DNA from: JAERML01 sp035687895
GTDB taxonomy: Bacteria; Bacteroidota; Ignavibacteria; UBA10030; UBA6906
NCBI GenBank assembly: GCA_035687895.1
Contig: DASRUE010000234.1
Coordinates: forward strand, 1 to 19,260
Reading direction: 5' to 3'
DNA length: 19,260 bases
How positions within the stretch are numbered: the first letter of the stretch is position 1; each line of letters starts with the position of its first letter. A program made the translations under genes and the position numbers. Shown piece after piece: positions 1-5,251 of this stretch. A model generated the notes under the pieces. The model was given only the letters and a program-made list of their open reading frames with translations, ran no database searches and had not been told where the DNA came from.

Positions 1-108
1 ACACGAAGAAACGGGTCCTACAATCAAAAGAAATGAACTAGGGGCACACTGCCCTGCAATGCGCCGGGAATGGCCGTTCCTTGTTGGGCAGAAAGCGCCC
101 GCGGTGTG

Positions 109-642
109 CTACGCTATACGAGGTGGGGGTGTTAGGACATCTGAAGTGAATGAATCAAAGAATAAGTCCGGCGAGGTGATAAGGACGATTCCCGATGGGG
201 GATACAAGGAAAACGTCAAACTCTGGGGGAAGTGATCTTTGATGGTGCTCTTGAACAGGTCTGCGGTCTTCTGCGCCGCTCCGTCTGCATTCATCTGTGT
301 TTTGACATGGGCGTCGAGGTTCTCGAAAAGCAACTCCTCCTGAGTGTCGTTGACGCAATAGTAGTAGGTTGTGTCATTCTGTCTGCTGTACCGGACAACA
401 TCGAACAGATTTCCCATGTAACGGAACTCGTTATCCTTGATCCAATTTAATGCACTCTCCTCACCTTCGGCGATCGTGATGAGGGTGAGGTCCTTCTGGG
501 GGACGGCCTCTTTGATTTGACGCTTGATTTCCTTCCGGACATGGTATTGCATTGTCTTGAACACCGCCAGATACCCAGCAATGTTGTATGCGTACAGAAC
601 GAGAAACACAATAGCTATTGTTCGCGTCACAGAGGATATCAC
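109..642 (-). CDS. Membrane-anchored hypothetical protein
   Basis: A 177-residue protein of unknown function. Residues about 7-29 form one hydrophobic segment (IAIVFLVLYAYNIAGYLAVF), followed by a basic, amphipathic stretch (VRKEIKRQIKEAVPQKDL) and a mixed soluble domain, so it is probably an N-terminally anchored envelope protein with the soluble part outside the cytoplasm. The pattern 'Q-Y-x-x-R-K-E-I-K-x-Q-I-K', then 'FRYMGNLFDVVR' and 'TTYYYCVNDTQEELLF', resembles an uncharacterised family I associate with Bacteroidota; that is recollection, not a search. The start is GTG at 642 or an in-frame GTG at 630; a stop lies just upstream and neither start has a clear ribosome site. It stands alone on the minus strand. 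Confidence 0.75.
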   Translation of the reverse strand: MISSVTRTIAIVFLVLYAYNIAGYLAVFKTMQYHVRKEIKRQIKEAVPQKDLTLITIAEGEESALNWIKDNEFRYMGNLFDVVRYSRQNDTTYYYCVNDTQEELLFENLDAHVKTQMNADGAAQKTADLFKSTIKDHFPQSLTFSLYPPSGIVLITSPDLFFDSFTSDVLTPPPRIA

Positions 643-761
643 GGTTTAGGAGCGATTGGTGGACAACAACTATTTGGTAAGATAACGGAGATTTGTTCAT
701 AGTCAAGGTTCAGTGTAGTGCTTGCGTTCGGCGAGTTGGGTTGGCAATACAATCGTCACTC

Positions 762-1132
762 TCTTTGACTTCCATGCCTCTATGGCTATTTTTGCACCAG
801 AGCGACAGGCACAACCAACGACTCGAGATCGGCTGGAGATGGCTCGGTCGTGAATGGTAGCGAACCTATGCCAGCACTGAGGCAATGAACCTCATGTGAA
901 GCATGCTTTTGAAACATTGGGTTGTGTGAGGGTTGAGTTCAAAACAGACATTCTCGATGAACGATCAAGGAAAGCGTTACTTCGAATTGGAGCAAAGGGA
1001 AGGGGGTCCTTCGGAAATATATGGCTACAATGGTGGGAAGGATGCGGGAAACGACGTATTATAATACGTCTTGACTCAGAATGGCCTATTGTCGAATCTG
1101 CACTAGAAACAAGGCTGGAGGAAGGACTTTGA
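762..1132 (+). pseudogene. Decayed GNAT (RimJ/RimL-like) N-acetyltransferase
   Basis: Consecutive pieces of one GNAT-family acetyltransferase can be read only by changing frame. Pieces in order: 'SMAIFAPER' (about 768-794), 'RHNQRLEIGWRWLGREW' then a TAG stop (858-860) then 'RTYASTEAMNLM', then 'HAFETLGCVRVEFKTD..ERSRKALLRIGAK' (about 902-997), then 'KGVLRKYMATMVGRMRETTYYNTS' split across 1000-1071, then 'LDSEWPIVESALETRLEEGL' (1070-1132). This is the family's usual order: an LEIGWTWL-type strand, the HAFE-x-LG helix, ERS-R-AL-x-R-GA, EGVLR and DSEWP. At least four frameshifts (about 795-805, 890-900, 998-1002 and 1066-1072) and one stop make it non-functional, and the N-terminal half is missing or unrecognisable. 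A 78-residue open frame from GTG 896 is only the residue of this gene. Confidence 0.82.
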
Positions 1133-1177
1133 CCAGGAGATCGAGCTTTGCACAGGAATATGAGAGGCGGACCCCCG

Positions 1178-1207
1178 ATTTTGAATTTAATCAAAATTTT
1201 GTATCTT
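1178..1207 (+). promoter_or_regulatory. Possible promoter with inverted repeat upstream of VOC gene
   Basis: A perfect inverted repeat, ATTTTGA (1178-1184) and TCAAAAT (1191-1197) around a 6-nt AT-rich centre, overlaps a TTTG element at 1180-1183. This is followed 18 nt later by TATCTT at 1202-1207. The arrangement looks like a promoter with an operator on its -33/-35 side. The leader to the ATG at 1342 would be about 130 nt, which is long. It is a pattern-based guess. Confidence 0.3.
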
Positions 1208-1341
1208 CTTGCCGTGGCTCTGCCACTCTGCATAAACGATAGCTCGAATAGGCCTCTTGGCACCCGTAACATGGAACAAACCACCGTCGCTGAGGCGACC
1301 AAACAACATTATGGTCAATTTTGGTTAAGAAAGGGTAACCC

Positions 1342-1791
1342 ATGGGTGCTCCAGTTGTTCATTGGGAGATCAATGCACGGGATGCTGGTCGGGTGCAGGA
1401 GTTCTACTCGAAGTTGTTTGACTGGAAGGTCAACGCGAATAACCCTATGCACTATGGACTGGTAAACACCGGCAGCAAACAAGGTGCTAACGGTGGGATT
1501 GGTCAGAGCGATCCTAGCGCCCCCGCACCAAGCCTGACGTTCTACGTTCAGGTAAGTGATCTGCAAAAGTATCTTGATCGAGCAGAGAGCCTTGGAGGCA
1601 AGACCATCATGCCGCCAACGGAGATCCCGGGAATGGTGACAATGGCGATGTTCACTGATCCTGAAGGCAATATTATCGGGATGGTGAAGGAGGAAGCTCC
1701 GCCCGCGAAGAAGAAAGCCAGCAAAAGGAAACCCAGGACGAGACAGGCATCCGGCAAAAGACGTGGCAGAGCGCGTTCGAGAAGGAAATAA
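1342..1791 (+). CDS. VOC-family (glyoxalase/bleomycin-resistance fold) protein with basic C-terminal tail
   Basis: 149 residues. Residues 1-116 form one vicinal-oxygen-chelate module: the opening strand 'PVVHWEI' with a candidate metal ligand H7, the helix 'DAGRVQEFYSKLFDWKV' (residues 13-30), a Gly-rich middle, 'LTFYVQVSDLQKYLDRAESLGGKTIMPP' (residues 65-92), and the closing 'MAMFTDPEGNIIGMVK' (residues 101-116) typical of the family. The substrate cannot be told; such proteins are often annotated only as glyoxalase-like. Residues 121-149 are an unusual run of Lys/Arg with Ala, Pro, Ser and Gly, like a nucleic-acid-binding tail. ATG 1342 follows AAGGG (1331-1335) at a 6-nt spacing, a good start. 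Stop TAA 1789-1791. Confidence 0.88.
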   Translation: MGAPVVHWEINARDAGRVQEFYSKLFDWKVNANNPMHYGLVNTGSKQGANGGIGQSDPSAPAPSLTFYVQVSDLQKYLDRAESLGGKTIMPPTEIPGMVTMAMFTDPEGNIIGMVKEEAPPAKKKASKRKPRTRQASGKRRGRARSRRK

Positions 1792-1850
1792 TTCATTGCA
1801 GGAATTTGGTAAGTTGCGTTACTTAACTACTCAGATACAACCACTCACAT

Positions 1851-1855
1851 AGGAG
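1851..1855 (+). promoter_or_regulatory. Strong Shine-Dalgarno (AGGAG) of the DUF1761 gene
   Basis: AGGAG lies 7 nt before ATG 1863 and fixes that start. It is one of the few consensus ribosome sites in the window. Confidence 0.75.
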
Positions 1856-1862
1856 AAGTGAT

Positions 1863-2294
1863 ATGCCAATCAACCAAATCAACTGGCTTGCGATTTTCGT
1901 TGCTGGACTTGCACCAATGGCGATAGGTATGCTTTGGTATTCACCATTACTGTTTGCAAAGAAGTGGATGTCTTTTGTAGGGAAGACGGAGGAGGAGATT
2001 CGCAAAGAAGGGTCAGCTAAAGCCTACGCGCTTTCACTTGTTACTTCAATGATCATGTCATTTATTCTTGAATACTTCATCATGTACACCGGTTCGTTCA
2101 CTATGTCAAGCGGCATTAGGCTCGGATTCATCGTTTGGGTTGGTTTCATTGCCACGACAAGTTATGCCTCGGTTCTATTCGAGAGTCGGCCGAAAGGTCT
2201 CTACTTGATTAATGCGGGTTACAATCTCGTAAGCCTGCTGATTATGGGGGCGATTGAGGGAGGCATGACAAACGATCCCATGCTTGCGGGATAA
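1863..2294 (+). CDS. DUF1761-family integral membrane protein
   Basis: 143 residues with about four hydrophobic segments: roughly 7-27, 54-75, 84-103 and 116-133. The opening 'INWLAIFVAGLAPMAIGMLWYSPLLFAKKWM' with the W-Y-S-P signature, then a short charged loop (GKTEEEIRKEG), then 'AYALSLVTSMIMSFILEYF', is the pattern of the DUF1761 family. No activity is known for that family. It probably sits in the cytoplasmic membrane. It follows the VOC gene on the same strand with a 71-nt gap, so it may be cotranscribed, but its own AGGAG site argues for independent translation. Confidence 0.85.
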   Translation: MPINQINWLAIFVAGLAPMAIGMLWYSPLLFAKKWMSFVGKTEEEIRKEGSAKAYALSLVTSMIMSFILEYFIMYTGSFTMSSGIRLGFIVWVGFIATTSYASVLFESRPKGLYLINAGYNLVSLLIMGAIEGGMTNDPMLAG

Positions 2295-2440
2295 TCGGTA
2301 CTTTCTCCTAAAAGCTCGATTGAGGCTTATTTCATGATATTGAGGGTTAACGCTGCAAAGAGGTAGCCGAACAAGTTGAATTGGCCGTCGGCACTTCAAA
2401 AAGCCTAGGCGAGGACTATTCTCAAAGAAAGGCTCCAGTC

Positions 2441-3610
2441 GTGAACTGCCAAGAGGTACAACAGCTTCTGGACGCATATCTTGATGGAGAGTCGAACGAT
2501 CAGGAACGGCTCCTGGTGGAACTTCACACCGAAGGTTGTTCGACTTGCTCTGAGGAGCTTCATCTTCTGAAGGCCCTTCATCATCAAGCATCATTGTTGC
2601 CTCACAAAATTACACCTGAGCGTAGTCTTTGGCAGGTTGTCGTGGCGGGCATCGAACGGAACGCAGGGCCAACGAATATCTTTCGTCTGAGGGCATCAGC
2701 AACAAAGGCTCCGCGGCGTGCACCGAGGCGTGCGATAACGACTGCCCGTCCCTATTCCCGTCGGGCTCGTATATCACGCTGGCGCTTCGGCTCGCTTGCA
2801 ATAACTGCTAGCGTCATCATCGCGGTCGGCAGTTTTTGGTTTTCCATTGGTTCTGGAGAAGCCTCGTGGGGAGTGGCTTGCGTGGACGGATTCCCTCACA
2901 TTGGCAGTGAACCGTTCACCGGCCGTGCCAATCTCGATGTGGGTGAATGGTTGGAGACGGACGCATCGTCCAGGGCCCGTGTTGAGGTAGGTATGATCGG
3001 AGAGGTAGATGTAGAACCGAACACACGACTTCGGTTAGTCGGTGCGGCAATCACGGACCACCGGATCTCCCTGGAAAGGGGGACGATCCACGCCACGATT
3101 TGGGCCCCACCACGCCTCTTCTTTGTCGAAACCCCATCCGCACTTGTGATCGATCTCGGCTGTGCGTATACGTTGCGTGTTGATGAGGCGGGAATAAGTT
3201 TGCTGGAAGTGACGGCAGGATTTGTAGCGTTGAAATGGGAGGGAAGGCAATCGATCGTTCCTGCCGGTGCTGCATGCCGGACAACGCCGGAGGTCGGTCC
3301 GGGGACCCCGTTTGACTTGTCAGCGTCTGAGCATTTTCAGGAAGCACTTGCCCGATTTGACTGCGCACATAACGCTAGTGATGCTTTGATCGCCGTACTC
3401 AGCGAAGCCCGCCGGGAAGATGCTGTCACCCTCTGGCATTTGCTCACGCGGACCGACGAAAAGGATCGCAGTCAGGTGTATGATAGGTTGGCTCTTCTAG
3501 CTCCGCCCCCGCCGAATGTAGATAAGGCGGGCGTGCTTGGGGGAGATAGTGAGATGCTCAATCGATGGGCCAAGGAAATCGGGATTGGCCAAATGTGGTT
3601 GGATCTGTAG
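2441..3610 (+). CDS. Zinc-finger (ZAS) anti-sigma-like transmembrane protein with FecR-type domain
   Basis: 389 residues from GTG 2441. The N-terminus has a zinc-binding anti-sigma signature: C3, then H29-x3-C33-x2-C36, in the zf-HC2 style. A basic linker (about residues 82-114) leads to one membrane segment at about 116-137. Residues about 140-285 are a FecR-like beta domain ('GEWLETDASSRARVEVG', 'DVEPNTRLRLV', 'RISLERGTIHATIW', 'FFVETPSALVIDLGCAYTL'), and residues 300-389 are a helical tail. Known relatives hold ECF sigma factors at the membrane or pass an envelope signal inward. No sigma gene lies directly upstream, which is unusual; the nearest is in the opposing operon starting at 5043. 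GTG 2441 is preferred over an upstream in-frame TTG (2381) because AAAGG (2428-2432) sits 8 nt before it and the finger then begins at residue 3, exactly as in the second anti-sigma protein here. Confidence 0.85.
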   Translation: MNCQEVQQLLDAYLDGESNDQERLLVELHTEGCSTCSEELHLLKALHHQASLLPHKITPERSLWQVVVAGIERNAGPTNIFRLRASATKAPRRAPRRAITTARPYSRRARISRWRFGSLAITASVIIAVGSFWFSIGSGEASWGVACVDGFPHIGSEPFTGRANLDVGEWLETDASSRARVEVGMIGEVDVEPNTRLRLVGAAITDHRISLERGTIHATIWAPPRLFFVETPSALVIDLGCAYTLRVDEAGISLLEVTAGFVALKWEGRQSIVPAGAACRTTPEVGPGTPFDLSASEHFQEALARFDCAHNASDALIAVLSEARREDAVTLWHLLTRTDEKDRSQVYDRLALLAPPPPNVDKAGVLGGDSEMLNRWAKEIGIGQMWLDL

Positions 3611-3728
3611 CCGGCAGCCTCTCTCTACTCCATTCCTCCGCAGTTCTTCCTCCCTCTGATCCCAACCCTTCTGCTGTACCACACATCTGAGCAGCGAAAC
3701 GCGTACACAAATCCAGACGGATGGTAAG

Positions 3729-3908
3729 TTATGTTTTTGATTTTCCGATGCCGAGCACGGCTCCCATGAATGCTCCGTAGGCCGTACTGATAAATGGGTT
3801 TGAGGTGATGGGGCACGAACCGCTTGTGCATCCAATGAAGTAATAGTAGGCGAAACCAAGACCGGCGCCCACCCCGATAAGACCTATCCGCTTCATTCCG
3901 AGATTCAT
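3729..3908 (-). CDS. Small DUF6132-like membrane protein
   Basis: A 59-residue protein read from ATG 3908 to TAA 3729. One or two hydrophobic, Gly-rich helices surround the conserved-looking centre 'YYYFIGCTSGSCPITSNPF', followed by 'STAYGAFMGAVLGIGK'. This pattern (Y-Y-x-x-G-C-x-S-G-x-C-P-I-T-S-N-P) matches what I know of the DUF6132 family of tiny Bacteroidota membrane proteins; function is unknown. The two cysteines (residues 27 and 32) and the glycine-zipper-like helices are the only functional hints. GGGGAA lies 5 nt before the ATG, and the upstream gene's stop is 16 nt away, so it is the last gene of the sigma-factor operon. A start at the second Met (residue 5) is possible. Confidence 0.82.
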   Translation of the reverse strand: MNLGMKRIGLIGVGAGLGFAYYYFIGCTSGSCPITSNPFISTAYGAFMGAVLGIGKSKT

Positions 3909-3924
3909 AGCAGTTCCCCGTTTC

Positions 3925-4164
3925 TCATAATCGCATTGCGCTCTTGAAGGCGTATTTCAATTGCTCTGTCATTGAAGACAAGGATTCCATTGCCGGGGTC
4001 ATGGCTTTGCGAATTGACCCATCCTCGTCATCATGTTTTGTTACAATGTCCCGTACTATACCTGGCTGGAAGAGTATTGGGGAATCATACGGATTGGATG
4101 CTTGAGCGGCTGAGATCGGGTCAGGGTTTCCTTTACGGCGGATGACGGGGAAAATCATGCGCAA
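3925..4164 (-). CDS. Small hypothetical protein in the sigma/anti-sigma operon
   Basis: Reads as 79 residues from TTG 4164 or, more likely, 77 residues from ATG 4158. Not recognised. It is polar, has no membrane segment or cysteine, and carries a disordered-looking centre (DIVTKHDDEDGSIRK) followed by a predicted helical C-terminus (AMESLSSMTEQLKYAFKSAM). It begins a few bases after the anti-sigma stop (4169) and ends 16 nt before the DUF6132-like gene, so spacing supports a real gene read with its neighbours. Lack of a clear homologue and of a ribosome site keep confidence moderate. Confidence 0.5.
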   Translation of the reverse strand: MRMIFPVIRRKGNPDPISAAQASNPYDSPILFQPGIVRDIVTKHDDEDGSIRKAMTPAMESLSSMTEQLKYAFKSAMRL

Positions 4165-4168
4165 CTGG

Positions 4169-4432
4169 TCAGCGGCGGCTGCGCTCCCGCAATGCCGATT
4201 TCCTTTCCTTTTGTGAATCGTCGATTGCTCTCATCACCTGTCGATGCAGTGAAGACGAGAGTTTTGGGACCGGTGCCATCCGATACAATGCAATGGTTTG
4301 CTTCATTGAGGCAAGGTACGCGGAGCAATCGGGGCATGAATCAATGTGTTTTCTGATCAACCTGCATCGACGCGAGTTCAGGTCCGCATCCAGGTTGTCG
4401 CAGATGTACAGGTAAACTTGTTTGCAATTCAT
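4169..4432 (-). CDS. Soluble zinc-finger anti-sigma factor (ZAS type)
   Basis: 87 residues. The zinc-binding anti-sigma signature is complete: C3, then H29-x3-C33-x2-C36 in 'KHIDSCPDCSAYL'; an extra C11 and C23 are present. The remainder is helical and basic (RRQ/RER-rich tail). No transmembrane segment is present, so it should act in the cytosol, like the RsrA/ChrR-type ZAS proteins that hold an ECF sigma factor and release it on a redox or metal signal. That function is inferred from family and position. Its ATG (4430-4432) overlaps the sigma stop in an ATGA, which implies translational coupling and matched amounts of sigma and anti-sigma. Confidence 0.88.
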   Translation of the reverse strand: MNCKQVYLYICDNLDADLNSRRCRLIRKHIDSCPDCSAYLASMKQTIALYRMAPVPKLSSSLHRQVMRAIDDSQKERKSALRERSRR

Positions 4433-5043
4433 CGGCGTCCGGTTCTTGAAATGGCAAGGTATGGCTCCAGTTGTTCCCGCAAGAAGGCCCGTGCCCGTCG
4501 CAACCGCGACTTAGTGGCCTCAACAGAAAGATTGAGAATCCGGCCTGTCTCCTCGGTGGAATTCCCCTCGATATCTCTCAGCACAAACACCGCGCGGTAC
4601 TCGGGTGGCAGCCTCATCAAGGCTTTATCCAACAACTCCTGAAATTCCTTCTTCGCCAGTAGATCGGCAGGTGTCTCCTCCCATCGCGCTACGGGATGTT
4701 TCAGTTTTCCTTCTTCCGTCAATGGGGGGTCATCGTACGATACCAGCAAATCATCCAGCTTCCTCTTACGCCGCTTCATCAGACAGTTGTTTGTTACAAT
4801 GCGGTACAGCCATGTGCTCAGTTTCGATCGCCCGTCGAAAGAATCAAGATTCCGATAGACGTTAATGAACGTGTCCTGCAAGGCTTCCCGCGCCTCCTCC
4901 TTATTTCGACACACCTTGAAGGAGAACCTGTACACCATGTCTTCATATCGATGCACGAGGGTGGAAAAAGCAGCCTTATCCCCTCGGGCCGCGGCCGTAA
5001 GCAATTGAGCGTCAGCTGTCGTTGCCGGTTTGAGTGTCTTCAT
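4429..5043 (-). CDS. ECF (group 4) RNA polymerase sigma factor, RpoE-like
   Basis: 204 residues. Region 2 spans about 26-95: 'FSTLVHRYEDMVYRFSFKVCRNKEEAREALQDTFINVY', then 'SKLSTWLYRIVTNNCLMKRRKRK', the segment that contacts the -10 element. Region 4 spans about 133-190: 'ELLDKALMRLPPEYRAVFVLRDIEGNSTEETGRILNLSVEATKSRLRRAR', a complete helix-turn-helix for the -35. No region 1.1 or 3 is seen, as expected for an ECF sigma. It heads a four-gene leftward operon with its anti-sigma directly downstream. The ATG at 5043 lacks a Shine-Dalgarno. It may autoregulate, but no convincing ECF-type promoter could be picked out upstream. Confidence 0.95.
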   Translation of the reverse strand: MKTLKPATTADAQLLTAAARGDKAAFSTLVHRYEDMVYRFSFKVCRNKEEAREALQDTFINVYRNLDSFDGRSKLSTWLYRIVTNNCLMKRRKRKLDDLLVSYDDPPLTEEGKLKHPVARWEETPADLLAKKEFQELLDKALMRLPPEYRAVFVLRDIEGNSTEETGRILNLSVEATKSRLRRARAFLREQLEPYLAISRTGRR

Positions 5044-5189
5044 TAATATGATGATGTGGAATGGAGAAAAGTGTCAGAAGTCTGGGCCGCTTGGCACCGG
5101 CTCAACCTAAGAAAAGTAGGAGTTGTGTGCAAGCACCGGCAGGCGGGAAGGCGAAGACGCCGAAAGGCACCAACCATCCGGTATCATGT

Positions 5190-5218
5190 TTGACGTTTAT
5201 CCCATCAATCCGTATCTT
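5190..5218 (+). promoter_or_regulatory. Putative sigma70-type promoter of the GvpL/F-like gene
   Basis: TTGACG (5190-5195) and TATCTT (5213-5218) are separated by exactly 17 nt and sit 33 nt before ATG 5252. This also argues against the in-frame upstream starts (TTG 5123, ATG 5186) as the true start of the next gene. Confidence 0.42.
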
Positions 5219-5251
5219 CCTTTGGTTATTTCATTTAGGGCCACCGGAGAT

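Noticed and set aside
1..234. An open forward frame running from the window edge to about 234
   Set aside because: It overlaps the antisense 109-642 gene, contains no recognisable motif and is short enough to be chance. A 3' end of an upstream gene in 1-108 cannot be excluded.
461..706. An 81-codon leftward open frame overlapping the start of the 109-642 gene
   Set aside because: I tested whether it was an upstream part of that gene joined by a frameshift. Its sequence does not continue the membrane-anchored pattern and it overlaps the conserved part out of frame.
896..1132. A 78-residue ORF as an independent small gene
   Set aside because: It is one frame of the decayed GNAT gene; part of its middle is out-of-frame sequence.
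2381..2440. TTG start 20 codons upstream for the FecR-type protein
   Set aside because: GTG 2441 has AAAGG at proper spacing and places the zinc finger at residue 3 as in the second anti-sigma protein.
3611..3728. Bidirectional terminator between the converging FecR-type gene and sigma operon
   Set aside because: The best stem (CTGCT with AGCAG) has a 13-nt loop and no T-run.
5123..5251. 43-codon N-terminal extension of the GvpL/F-like gene from TTG 5123
   Set aside because: It crosses a likely promoter, its translation has no coding character, and a helical protein start begins cleanly at ATG 5252.
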